In this document: positions 8,291 through 15,914 of the stretch, piece by piece
Position numbering within the stretch: the first letter of the stretch is position 1
How the letters are laid out: every line of letters begins with the position of its first letter
Source of the DNA: JAFGCY01 sp964609245
GTDB taxonomy: Bacteria; 4484-113; JAFGCY01
Reading direction: 5' to 3'
DNA: 64,000 bases
Assembly (NCBI GenBank): GCA_964609245.1
Contig: CAZSSB010000012.1
Coordinates: 1 to 64,000, forward strand
Program-made: the position numbers and the translations under genes
The notes under the pieces: generated by a model
What the model was told of the DNA's origin: nothing
What the model saw: only the letters and a program-made list of their open reading frames with translations
Databases searched by the model: none

Positions 8291-8516
8291 GTTGGTCCAG
8301 CAGAAGATCTATCGCTTCATCTACGGTGAATGCGACGCCTACGAACTGCGCAAGATCAAGGAGCACCTCGACATCTGCAACCAGTGCCGCAAGGAGTGCG
8401 AGTTGATCGAGGAGATACTTGGACAGCTAAAGGACGGTCTGACGGAAGACCCGGTGCCGGCCGGATTCAAGGACCGTGTGCTGCAGCGCATCCATGCCAT
8501 TGCTGATGAGGGCTAA
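8280..8516 (+). CDS. Soluble zinc-binding anti-sigma factor (ZAS)
   Basis: This is a 78-residue protein with the zf-HC2/ZAS motif HLDICNQC (HX3CX2C) at about residues 29-36, plus an N-terminal helix with Cys3. Such proteins sequester the cognate ECF factor and often release it on thiol oxidation or zinc loss. There is no membrane helix, so sensing would be cytoplasmic. The start codon lies within the end of the sigma gene. A GCCCC/GGGGC hairpin directly after the stop (8517-8536) may be a weak terminator. Confidence 0.85.
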   Translation: MDCKLVQQKIYRFIYGECDAYELRKIKEHLDICNQCRKECELIEEILGQLKDGLTEDPVPAGFKDRVLQRIHAIADEG

Positions 8517-8595
8517 GCCCCCTCGTCAATCGGGGCAAACCACTGAGACACGCTCTCATTTAGCCCGGCGCTGTTGCCTTTTCCCGGAAGATCGG

Positions 8596-8601
8596 TATAA
8601 T
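8596..8601 (+). promoter_or_regulatory. -10 box (TATAAT) for the methyltransferase/ABC/GNAT gene cluster
   Basis: A consensus TATAAT lies with predicted +1 near 8608, 55 nt before the small ORF at 8663. It is the only strong -10 box I see before the long co-oriented gene run up to about 20.6 kb. Confidence 0.6.
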
Positions 8602-8662
8602 AGCGCGTCGCCAGACACGGAATGAGCTAGGCAAAACATACAGCGCAAAGGAGGACGGTCGT

Positions 8663-8734
8663 ATGATGAGGGTAATGATCGGGTCAGCAACGGCAGTAAC
8701 CACGGCGGCCGGACTCCCGCGATTTCGATACTGA
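8663..8734 (+). CDS. 23-codon leader ORF with strong Shine-Dalgarno
   Basis: An ATG-ATG start follows AAAGGAGG by 7-8 nt, the best ribosome binding site in this region. The peptide (begins MMRVMIGSATAV) has 23 residues and ends at a TGA at 8732-8734. It opens the transcript that starts at the TATAAT at 8596, and about 150 nt separate it from the methyltransferase gene. In another frame the downstream bases encode DFDTDFGGISGFN followed by a stop but have no start codon, so a frameshifted remnant is possible. It may be a regulatory leader peptide, a precursor peptide or a decayed small gene; I cannot decide. Confidence 0.4.
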   Translation: MMRVMIGSATAVTTAAGLPRFRY

Positions 8735-8887
8735 TTTCGGCGGCATCTCCGGCTTCAACTGAGGTTCCCCTGCCAGTCTGACCACTGCTGCGGCAGAACG
8801 CATCGCGTTCTTCGCCACCGCAGTACTCAGATCACTCCGCTCACGCGGAACCTGCATCGTTTCACATCGAGCCTTCGGGAGGTAGTC

Positions 8888-9727
8888 ATGGCAGAGCAAG
8901 GTCACAGGCAAGTTGAGCGGTCGGTCGCGGACTACGACGTCACGGCCCGGTACTACGACACGATCTACGATGCGGAGCAGGTGCCCGACGATCAGGGCTT
9001 CTACCAGGAACTGGCCGCGTCGCAGCCGGGACCGGTGCTGGAGCTGGGCTGCGGTACGGGTCGCGTCACGCTGCCGCTGGCCCGCGCCGGCCACCAGGTG
9101 ACCGGACTGGACCTTTCGCGGTCGATGCTGAGCATCCTGCGCGACAAGCTCGGTGCGGAGCCGGAGGAAGTGCGGCGGCGCGTCACGCTGGTCGAAGGCG
9201 ACATGGCGGACATCGACCTGCCGGAGCGATTCGGGTTGATTCTGACCCCGTTTCGCTGCTTCCAGCATCTGCTGGAGCCCATGCGGCAGCGGCGCTGCCT
9301 GGAGCTGGTCGCCCGGCACCTGCGGCCCGATGGCCGGTTCGTACTCAACGCGTTCAACCCGAATCTCACGTACATCGCCGATGCGATGCGCGTCAGCGGA
9401 ATCTGGAAGCAGGTCAACGAGCGGACCATGGCGGACGGCGGCGGGACCCTGCGGCGCTACGTGCAGTTGACGCCGCGGCCCGGTCGCCAGCAGCACGAGC
9501 TGCTCTGGAAGTACGAGGTCTGCGACCGCACCGGGCGAGTGCAGGAAGTGCGCATCGAGGAGATGCAGCTCCGCTGGATCTACCGTTGGGAAGCCGAGTA
9601 CCTGCTGGAGCTGAGCGGCCTCGAAGTCGAAGCCGCATATGGGGCCTTCGACAAGCGGCCCCTGGATGAGCAGGCCGGCGAACTCATTTTCGTCTGCCGG
9701 CGCCGCGACAGAGCCGCGGCACATTAG
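8888..9727 (+). CDS. Class I SAM-dependent methyltransferase
   Basis: This is a 279-residue protein starting at an ATG 7 nt after GGGAGGT. Motif I is VLELGCGTGRVTLPLA (about 50-65) and motif II-like GLDLSRSML follows; EGDMADIDL marks the adenine-binding acidic loop. The N-terminus YYDTIYDAE and the C-terminal beta-strands are typical of small-molecule or side-chain methyltransferases in accessory clusters, and the substrate is not evident. It is the first long gene of the run that continues with the ABC ATPase and the acetyltransferase array, so it may modify the same product or target. Confidence 0.85.
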   Translation: MAEQGHRQVERSVADYDVTARYYDTIYDAEQVPDDQGFYQELAASQPGPVLELGCGTGRVTLPLARAGHQVTGLDLSRSMLSILRDKLGAEPEEVRRRVTLVEGDMADIDLPERFGLILTPFRCFQHLLEPMRQRRCLELVARHLRPDGRFVLNAFNPNLTYIADAMRVSGIWKQVNERTMADGGGTLRRYVQLTPRPGRQQHELLWKYEVCDRTGRVQEVRIEEMQLRWIYRWEAEYLLELSGLEVEAAYGAFDKRPLDEQAGELIFVCRRRDRAAAH

Positions 9728-9809
9728 TAGCGAGAGCAACCAGTCGTGTTGTCAGTTCGCCCACGCCCCGGCGTGAGGCCGGCCATCTTCCAACGCGAGG
9801 AGGCGCGCT

Positions 9810-10085
9810 ATGTCAGTCCTGCTGACGAGACAGATTGAGAGAAGCGACATGGCTGCCGCGGTGGGGGGATCCCTGGTGGTCCGGCGCCTTGGGCAGCTGT
9901 CAAACGCAATCGGCGCGGCGCTTTCGCCCGCGTCGATCACGGAGCATTGGGAACTGAGACGGAGGTACGCGATGTCAGTGATCACAGACATCATCGCCGT
10001 CGAACTGGCGGAAGCCGAACGCCGAGAGAGCCCGCTGTGGCTGATCGACTTCGACGACATCCGCCAGCTCACGGCGCGGAGCTGA
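9810..10085 (+). CDS. Small uncharacterised protein (91 residues) with internal in-frame start
   Basis: The ORF starts at an ATG behind GAGGAGG. At 9972 a second in-frame ATG has its own GGAGG, and both starts continue ATGTCAGT, giving either a 91- or a 37-residue product. The longer form has an amphipathic N-terminal half rich in Ala, Gly and Arg. The short form begins MSVITDIIAVELAEAE and ends in an acidic-aromatic segment with LIDFDDIRQL. I recognise no family. Position between the methyltransferase and the ABC ATPase suggests a peptide component of the cluster. Confidence 0.45.
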   Translation: MSVLLTRQIERSDMAAAVGGSLVVRRLGQLSNAIGAALSPASITEHWELRRRYAMSVITDIIAVELAEAERRESPLWLIDFDDIRQLTARS

Positions 10086-10114
10086 GCATGGCTACCGCGC
10101 ACGCCGGCCCGGCA

Positions 10115-10149
10115 GCGGCGGAGTGTCCGACAACGGGACGCTCCGCCGC
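10115..10149 (+). promoter_or_regulatory. Strong 14-bp hairpin before ABC ATPase gene
   Basis: GCGGCGGAG-T-GTCC pairs with GGAC-G-CTCCGCCGC around a 7-nt loop, 27 nt before the ATG at 10177. No T-run follows, so it is more likely an mRNA stability or processing element, or a partial attenuator, than a simple terminator. Confidence 0.55.
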
Positions 10150-10176
10150 CGGCCGGCACGGATTGGAGAGGGTAAT

Positions 10177-11151
10177 ATGGACGCAATCAGAGAGCGAGCA
10201 GCGGGGGACCCGATCGTGAGCGTACTGGAGATCGACCCGCGTCAGGACGCACTGCGCTGCGAAGGGCTGTGCAAGTACTTCACGGCGTCCGTCAGCAAGG
10301 AGGACCGCAAGCCGGCGAAGAACGGCTGGCAGCGAGTCTGGCAGAAGCTGCGGCCGCCACGCCGGCGCAAGACCGCGGTCGATAACGTGACGTTGCGGCT
10401 CAAGCGCGGCGAGATCTTCGGCGTGGTCGGCCACAACGGCAGCGGCAAGAGCACGCTGATCAGGATGATCAGCACGCTGCTGACGCCGGACAGTGGCCGG
10501 ATCGGCGTGTTCGGCTTCGACCCCACGCGGGACCCCTACCAGGTGCAGCGGCTGATCAACCGTGTCAGCGTCGACGCGGCGTTCTTCAAGAAGCTGAGCG
10601 CCAACGAGAACCTGCTCTACGCCGCACGCCTGTACTGCGTAGACGACAAGTACGCGCTCAGGCGCGCCGAGGAGATCCTCAAAATCCTCGGCCTCGAGGA
10701 GGGCCGGCTGACGGACAGCCTGCAGGAGCTGAGCCGCGGGATGCAGCAGAAGGTCGCGATCGCGCGGGCGCTGCTGACCAGCCCGATCCTGCTGCTGCTG
10801 GATGAGCCGACGACCGGCCTGGATCCGCGCTCCAAGCGCGACGTGCAGGACTTCATCCTGGAGCTGCAACGGACCCACGACGCCACCGTGCTGCTGACCA
10901 GCCACGACATGGACGAGGTCGAGCGGCTGTGCGGGCGGATCGCCCTGATGAACGAGGGACGGTTCGTGGCCCGCGGCACGGCCGAGGAGCTCAAGCAGCA
11001 GGTGCGGGAGCGCCGCCGCGAGCGGCTGGCCAGCGGCGAGACGGCCGATGCGGACCGCCGCGCCAATGGCAACGGCGAGGTCACGATGGAGGACGTGTTC
11101 ATCGAGCTGACGGGCAGCGAGTGGAAGAGTGCCGAGGAGGACGTGGACTAG
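10177..11151 (+). CDS. ABC transporter ATPase subunit (ABC-2 exporter type)
   Basis: This is a 324-residue nucleotide-binding protein. The start at the ATG at 10177 has GGAGAGGG upstream; an ATG at 10123 lies inside the hairpin. Motifs in order are Walker A GHNGSGKST (about 88-96), signature LSRGMQQK, Walker B LLLLDEPTTGLD and H-loop LTSHDMDE. The 30-residue basic insertion before Walker A (PPRRRKTAVDNV preceded by QRVWQKL) resembles polysaccharide or drug exporter ATPases. No permease is adjacent; the nearest is at 19793, beyond the GNAT array and rtcB, on the same strand. The two may form one transporter. Confidence 0.9.
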   Translation: MDAIRERAAGDPIVSVLEIDPRQDALRCEGLCKYFTASVSKEDRKPAKNGWQRVWQKLRPPRRRKTAVDNVTLRLKRGEIFGVVGHNGSGKSTLIRMISTLLTPDSGRIGVFGFDPTRDPYQVQRLINRVSVDAAFFKKLSANENLLYAARLYCVDDKYALRRAEEILKILGLEEGRLTDSLQELSRGMQQKVAIARALLTSPILLLLDEPTTGLDPRSKRDVQDFILELQRTHDATVLLTSHDMDEVERLCGRIALMNEGRFVARGTAEELKQQVRERRRERLASGETADADRRANGNGEVTMEDVFIELTGSEWKSAEEDVD

Positions 11152-11168
11152 CCACGACGGGAACGGTC

Positions 11169-11729
11169 ATGCTCACGAGCTACACAGGAGAACTGGTGAG
11201 GATCCGCCCCTTCGCGGACAGCGATGAATTCGCGGACCTCAATGTGGCCCTGAACCCGGAGGACAGGTTCTGGGGCCAGAGCTGGTGGCCGCTTCAGCGC
11301 ATTCGCGAGGGCTTCGACAAGCACGCGATGCTGGACAGTGAGCTGTGGTTCAGCTTCCTGGCGATCGACCGACTGGACACAGCGGAGCTGATCGGCTACG
11401 AGGTAGTTCAGCTGCCCAGGCCGGGCATGATTACTGCTGAGATCGGCACCGGCATTCTGCGCCGGCACTGGCACCGGGGCTTCGGCCGTGAAGCCAAGCG
11501 CCTGGCGATAAGGCTGCTGTTCGACAACTTCCCGCTGGCGGCGATCACCGCGACGACGCTCGCGCATCACCGGCGCGCAGTGGCCGGCATCCTGGCGATC
11601 GGCATGCGCTACGAAGGCGCGATCCGCTGCAGTGCATTCTCGAACGGGCGCTGGGCTCACAAGGCGAAGTACGTGATCTTCCGCGAGGAGTGGGAGCGAC
11701 TGACTGCACGGACTGCAGAGGGTCATTGA
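11169..11729 (+). CDS. GNAT acetyltransferase, type A copy 1 (A1)
   Basis: This is a 186-residue RimJ/RimL-like (Acetyltransf_3) protein, the first of twelve tandem paralogs. N-terminal strand YTGELVRIRPF, a variable loop with WGQSWWPL, strand FLAIDRLDTAELIGYE, then the acetyl-CoA pyrophosphate loop HRGFGREAK (matching R-x-x-G-x-G/A) and the C-terminal FREEWERL. It starts 17 nt after the ABC ATPase gene; frames extending upstream overlap that gene. RimL-type enzymes acetylate protein N-termini, amino acids or small amines. The C-terminal tail differs from later copies, which end in LPxRxxVxRG. Confidence 0.85.
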   Translation: MLTSYTGELVRIRPFADSDEFADLNVALNPEDRFWGQSWWPLQRIREGFDKHAMLDSELWFSFLAIDRLDTAELIGYEVVQLPRPGMITAEIGTGILRRHWHRGFGREAKRLAIRLLFDNFPLAAITATTLAHHRRAVAGILAIGMRYEGAIRCSAFSNGRWAHKAKYVIFREEWERLTARTAEGH

Positions 11730-11730
11730 C

Positions 11731-12336
11731 ATGGAAACCGCAATAGAGACAACCGAACGGGGGTTTGCCACCGGCAGGCACGTCGTACTACGGCCGGTGC
11801 TGGAGACAGACCTGCCTGAGCTGGCGAGGCTGATGGCGGAGAACCCGTACAACCACGAACAGGTGCCCTGGACTTACCACCGCCTGAAGAAGAGGTTCGA
11901 GGACAAGGAGAAGCCCGGTCTGTGGGACCGCGAGGATAAGACGTACGCGGTTGTACGCAGACGAGGCGGCATTGCCGGTTACATCACCGAAAACACCAGT
12001 GACAACCAGATGTACTGGTGCACGCTGCACATCGGCAGCGGGATCAGTGACCGTGATGCTCTCGGCACGGATCTGGCAGCGGCCTATCTTGCCTACAAGG
12101 AACGCTGGCACCATCCGCGGCGGATCTCTTTTGCGCTGTTGCTTCTCGAAGATCAGAAGGCCGGCTGGTTGACCGCCGCCGGTTTTGAGCAAGAGCTGGT
12201 ATTCGAGCGCAGCTATTTCCACAGTGGACGGGCGACAAGCCTCGCTTACTACACCTGGTGCGCGGACTGGGCGCTGGCGATGCGCGCAGAGCGTCATCCG
12301 GTACCGGGCGAGGAAGATCCACGGAGGGGTGCCTGA
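11731..12336 (+). CDS. GNAT-like protein, type B copy 1 (B1)
   Basis: This is a 201-residue member of the second subtype. It begins with a short acidic leader and RHVVLRPVLETDLPELARLM, then PWTYHRLKKRFEDKEKPGLW, a conserved block absent from type A. The position of the acetyl-CoA loop is taken by DRDALGTDLAAAYLAY instead of the RGFGxEAK motif. The fold looks like GNAT, but cofactor binding may be altered or lost. It starts 1 nt after A1 and its stop overlaps the A2 start (TGATG), so B1 and A2 are translationally coupled. Confidence 0.75.
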   Translation: METAIETTERGFATGRHVVLRPVLETDLPELARLMAENPYNHEQVPWTYHRLKKRFEDKEKPGLWDREDKTYAVVRRRGGIAGYITENTSDNQMYWCTLHIGSGISDRDALGTDLAAAYLAYKERWHHPRRISFALLLLEDQKAGWLTAAGFEQELVFERSYFHSGRATSLAYYTWCADWALAMRAERHPVPGEEDPRRGA

Positions 12337-12899
12337 TGCATACGATATGGACAGGGAAGCGGGTGCGCCTGCGGCCGTTCAGGGATGCAAAGGAGTGGTG
12401 CGACCTCAAGGAAGAGATTCACATCGAGGCTAATCTGCACTGGGGACCGTTGTGGGCTCCGCGCCAGCAGCGCGAAAAGAAATTCGAAGCAGCCGGCCTG
12501 CTGGACATCGGCAAGATGAGTTCATTCGCCATCGAACGGCTTGATACCGGCGAGCTCGTCGGCTTTGAGGACAACGGCCTGGAGTATCTCCACGGCATCG
12601 TCGGCTGGGTCGGCACGTTCATCAAACAGGAACACTGGCACAACGGCTTCGGCATCGAGGCCAAGCAGCTTGCCTACTGCTACCTGTTCGAGGACTACCC
12701 GATCTCCCAGGTGTGGGCAGACACGGTGGAATGCCACACGCGCGCGGCGAACGGCATCCACCTCAGTGGCATGAAATTCGAGTGTCGGGCGAAGTGCTTC
12801 CACAACATTGACGGCGAACTCTATGACCTGGTGTGTTACTCGATCTTTCGCGAGGAGTGGGAACAGCTGCCCGTGCGGCAGTACGTCACCCGGGGCTGA
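12336..12899 (+). CDS. GNAT acetyltransferase, type A copy 2 (A2)
   Basis: This 187-residue protein begins MHTIWTGKRVRLRPF. The strand SSFAIERLDTGELVGFE and the cofactor loop HNGFGIEAKQLAY are intact. It ends with FREEWEQLPVRQYVTRG, identical in its last 13 residues to A3. The start codon overlaps the B1 stop. The last 50 nt plus the following 63-nt spacer and the start of B2 are nearly identical to the A3-B3 junction, showing recent segmental duplication. Confidence 0.87.
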   Translation: MHTIWTGKRVRLRPFRDAKEWCDLKEEIHIEANLHWGPLWAPRQQREKKFEAAGLLDIGKMSSFAIERLDTGELVGFEDNGLEYLHGIVGWVGTFIKQEHWHNGFGIEAKQLAYCYLFEDYPISQVWADTVECHTRAANGIHLSGMKFECRAKCFHNIDGELYDLVCYSIFREEWEQLPVRQYVTRG

Positions 12900-12962
12900 G
12901 CGACAGCCCCCCCAACGGTGCTGTGCAGGCAGAGATGCTGATCTGAAGGACAGGAGAACGTT

Positions 12963-13535
12963 ATGGACGCGAACGAGACGAAGATTGAGAAGGGCTTCGC
13001 CGAGGGCAGGCACGTTGTGCTGCGACCGGTGCTGGAAGCAGACCTGGCGGATCTGGCCAGACTGATGGCGGAAAACCCCCAGGAATCCCTGCCCTGGACG
13101 CTGCAGCGCCTCAAAAAGAAGTTCGAAAGCGAGAAGGAGCCCGGACTCTGGGGCAAGACGGACCGTGTATTCGTCGCGGTACGGACGCACGGCGGGGTGG
13201 TCGGCTACCTGACCGAACGCCAGAGCAAGCAGGCGGGGATCTTCTGGGGCTTCACCCACGTCGCCGACGGACTCGACGACCGGGGCGAACTGGGGCGAGA
13301 CCTGATCAGCGCCTACCTCGCTTACAAGCAGAAGTGGCACAACCCGCTGCGGCTCAGTTTCGACATCCTGGGCTGCGAAGACGAAAAAGCCGCCTGGCTG
13401 CAGGCCGGAGGCTTCGCGCTTGAATTGAAATGCGAGCGGATGGTCATGCACCTGGGCCGGCCTGAGTCGATCTGCACCTATGCCTGGTACAGCGACGAGC
13501 TCAAGCAGCGCCTGGCCAGCCGGGATAAGGAGTGA
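12963..13535 (+). CDS. GNAT-like protein, type B copy 2 (B2)
   Basis: This is a 190-residue type B protein behind GACAGGAGAACG. Its first 15 residues (MDANETKIEKGFAEG) are identical to B3. LPWTLQRLKKKFE and EPGLWGKTDRVFVAVRT mark the subtype; DRGELGRDLISAYLAY occupies the cofactor-loop position. A conserved KWHNPLR follows, then a Cys-containing strand. The stop is immediately followed by the A3 ATG with no spacer. Confidence 0.75.
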   Translation: MDANETKIEKGFAEGRHVVLRPVLEADLADLARLMAENPQESLPWTLQRLKKKFESEKEPGLWGKTDRVFVAVRTHGGVVGYLTERQSKQAGIFWGFTHVADGLDDRGELGRDLISAYLAYKQKWHNPLRLSFDILGCEDEKAAWLQAGGFALELKCERMVMHLGRPESICTYAWYSDELKQRLASRDKE

Positions 13536-14102
13536 ATGATGCACAACATCTATACAGGAAAGCGTGTCCGGCTCAGGCCTTTTTCGAGCTCTGAGGAGTA
13601 CACGAACATCGACGACAAGCTGATGGAAGTGCCCAGTGAGTACTGGGGGCCGCACTGGCGCCCGCTGGGCGAGCGCACGGAGGAGTACGCGCCGGCCGGC
13701 GTAATTGACCCGGCCTCGTACAGCGCATATGCAATCGAGCGGCTGGACACCGGGCAGCTGATCGGCGTCGAGGAGCACGGTTCGATCAGGCCTGGCGTGC
13801 TCTGGACCTGGCTGGGAACGCACTTCCTGGAGCAGCACCAGCGTCAGGGCTTAGGCACCGAGGCCAAGCAACTGATGCTGTGCGGCTTGTTCGAGAGCTT
13901 CCCGCTGGAGACGGTCTACGCCATCACCGTAGCCAATCACAGACCGGCACTGCGCGGTCTGGAGCGCAGCGGCTTTCGATATGTTGGCGAGAAACGCGGC
14001 ATGTTCATCGCGGACGGCCAGCCGGTTGACGAGATCTACTACGTCATCACGCGCGAGGAATGGGAGCAGCTGCCCGTGCGGCAGTACGTCACACGGGGCT
14101 GA
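13536..14102 (+). CDS. GNAT acetyltransferase, type A copy 3 (A3)
   Basis: This 188-residue protein begins MMHNIYTGKRVRLRPF; either ATG (13536 or 13539) could serve. The cofactor loop reads RQGLGTEAKQLML, within the R/Q-x-x-G-x-G pattern. LITAVANHRP-type catalytic strands (TVANHRPALRGLERSGFRY) fit RimL enzymes. It ends TREEWEQLPVRQYVTRG. It is directly abutted to B2 and followed by a 64-nt spacer that is a near copy of the A2-B2 spacer. Confidence 0.86.
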   Translation: MMHNIYTGKRVRLRPFSSSEEYTNIDDKLMEVPSEYWGPHWRPLGERTEEYAPAGVIDPASYSAYAIERLDTGQLIGVEEHGSIRPGVLWTWLGTHFLEQHQRQGLGTEAKQLMLCGLFESFPLETVYAITVANHRPALRGLERSGFRYVGEKRGMFIADGQPVDEIYYVITREEWEQLPVRQYVTRG

Positions 14103-14166
14103 GCGACAGCCCCCGCAACGGTGCTGTGCAGGCAGAGATGCTGATCTGAAGGAACAGGAGAACGTT

Positions 14167-14748
14167 ATGGACGCGAACGAGACGAAGATTGAGAAGGGCT
14201 TCGCCGAGGGCGAACACGTCGTGCTGCGACCGGTGCTGGAGGCAGACCTGGCGGAGCTGGCGAGACTGCTGGCGGAGAACCCGCTGGAAGCCCTGCCCTG
14301 GACGCTGCAGCGCCTGAGGAAGAAGTTCGAAGACAAGGACGAGCCGGGCCTGTGGGGCAAGTCCCAGCGCTACTTCGCCATCGCCAGGCGCGGAGGCGGA
14401 GTCGTCGGCTACCTCAAGGAGAGCGACGATTCCAACCGCGGCATGTACTGGAACGAGCACCATATCCAGGACGGCCTGGAGGACCGCGCGGCGCTGGGCC
14501 TCGACGCGGTCAGCGCTTACCTGGCGTACAAGCAGAAATGGCACAACCCGCTCAGGATCAGCTTCGACGTGCTGCGCCCCGAGGAAATGAAGATCGACTG
14601 GCTGGAGCAGGCGGGGTTCGAGCTGGAACTCACCCAGGAGCGCATCATGCTCTACCTGGGGCAGCCCGAGGCGCGCTGTCTCTATACCTGGTTCAGCGAG
14701 GAACTGCTGAGCGCGCCAGCCTGGGAGGAGGAGGAAGCCGGCAGCTGA
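14167..14748 (+). CDS. GNAT-like protein, type B copy 3 (B3)
   Basis: This is a 193-residue type B protein. The start at the ATG at 14167 is chosen because the B2 ribosome binding site and N-terminus are repeated here; a frame from 13981 runs through A3. LPWTLQRLRKKFEDKDEPGL is the subtype block and DRAALGLDAVSAYLAY the altered loop. The tail is acidic (WEEEEAGS). A 33-nt spacer separates it from A4. Confidence 0.75.
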   Translation: MDANETKIEKGFAEGEHVVLRPVLEADLAELARLLAENPLEALPWTLQRLRKKFEDKDEPGLWGKSQRYFAIARRGGGVVGYLKESDDSNRGMYWNEHHIQDGLEDRAALGLDAVSAYLAYKQKWHNPLRISFDVLRPEEMKIDWLEQAGFELELTQERIMLYLGQPEARCLYTWFSEELLSAPAWEEEEAGS

Positions 14749-14781
14749 GCCGATGGACGCGGCGACGGAGTGAGATAAGAC

Positions 14782-15345
14782 ATGCATACGATCTGGACAG
14801 GGGAGCGCGTACGGCTGAGGCCCTTCAGGGACGAGGACGAACGCTGCGGCATCTACGAGGAGCTGCACGTCACGCCCAATCAGTTCTGGGGCGCCTGGTG
14901 GTCCGCGCGTCAGAAGGTCAGCAAGGACTTCGAAGAGGCCGGCATGCTGGCCGCTGACAAGTACAGCACCTTCGCCATCGAGAGACTGGATACCAACCAG
15001 TTGGTTGGCTATGAGGAGTATGGGATTATCTCGAGCATCGCAGCCTGGGTCGGGACGTTCATCAAGCCCGAGCACTGGCACCTCGGTTTCGGCATCGAGG
15101 CCAAGCAGCTGTGCTACTGCTACCTGTTCGAGAGCTTCCCGCTGGTGCGGGTTGACTCGGGCACACTGGAGCACCACCTGCGCGCCAGAAGCGGGCTGCT
15201 CAAGAGCGGCATGACCTTTGAGGGCTGTGTGCGGCGCATGCACCCGACCGCCGGGCGCTTCTGCGACCTGGTCACCTACTACATCTTCCGCGAGCAGTGG
15301 GAGCAGCTGCCGATCCGGCAGGTCGTCAGACGGGGGGCACTGTGA
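14782..15345 (+). CDS. GNAT acetyltransferase, type A copy 4 (A4)
   Basis: This 187-residue protein begins MHTIWTGERVRLRPFRD. The strand STFAIERLDTNQLVGYEE precedes the loop HLGFGIEAKQLCYCYLFESF. It ends FREQWEQLPIRQVVRRG, the tail shared by A4, A5 and A6. Its TGA overlaps the ATG of A5. There is no type B gene between A4, A5 and A6, breaking the earlier A-B alternation. Confidence 0.87.
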   Translation: MHTIWTGERVRLRPFRDEDERCGIYEELHVTPNQFWGAWWSARQKVSKDFEEAGMLAADKYSTFAIERLDTNQLVGYEEYGIISSIAAWVGTFIKPEHWHLGFGIEAKQLCYCYLFESFPLVRVDSGTLEHHLRARSGLLKSGMTFEGCVRRMHPTAGRFCDLVTYYIFREQWEQLPIRQVVRRGAL

Positions 15346-15914
15346 TGCACGTGGTGTACACCGGAGAGCGAGTCAGGCTGCGTCCGTTCCGCGACGCCGC
15401 GGAATGGCTTGAGCTGCGCGCCACCATCGACGCGGTGCCCAACGACTACTGGGGGTCACTGTTTCACCCGCAGGCACGGCACGCCGCTCAGTTCGAGCGC
15501 AACGGGCTGCTGGACGAGGCGGGGCTCGGTGCCTTCGCCATCGAACGCCTGGACACCGGCCAGCTGGTGGGCTACGAGCGGCACCGCACTCCGCGCCCGG
15601 GCGCTATCGCAGCCAGCGTCGGTACGCTGATCCTTGAGGAGCACTGGCACCGCGGCTTCGGCATCGAGGCCAAGCAGCTGTGCTTCTGCCACCTGTTCGA
15701 GAACTACGCGATCGAGCGCGCGGAGGCTTCGACGTTCAGCAACCACCTGCGCGCCAGGCGTGGGATGGAGCTCAGCGGCATGCAGCCTGAGGGACGCCTG
15801 CGTTCCTGGCTGCGCGTCAGCGGCGTCTATCAGGACCTGCTGATGTATCGGATCTTGCGCGAGCAGTGGGAACAGCTGCCGATCAGGCAGGTCGTGAGGC
15901 GGGGGGCACTGTGA
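15345..15914 (+). CDS. GNAT acetyltransferase, type A copy 5 (A5)
   Basis: This 189-residue protein begins MHVVYTGERVRLRPFRD and keeps the HRGFGIEAKQLCF loop. The segment FSNHLRARRGMELSGMQPEGRL matches the RimL region that follows the cofactor loop. Its 3' end (last 60 nt) is nearly identical to that of A4, including GGGGGGCACTGTGATG at both junctions. It is coupled to A6 by a TGATG overlap. Confidence 0.87.
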   Translation: MHVVYTGERVRLRPFRDAAEWLELRATIDAVPNDYWGSLFHPQARHAAQFERNGLLDEAGLGAFAIERLDTGQLVGYERHRTPRPGAIAASVGTLILEEHWHRGFGIEAKQLCFCHLFENYAIERAEASTFSNHLRARRGMELSGMQPEGRLRSWLRVSGVYQDLLMYRILREQWEQLPIRQVVRRGAL

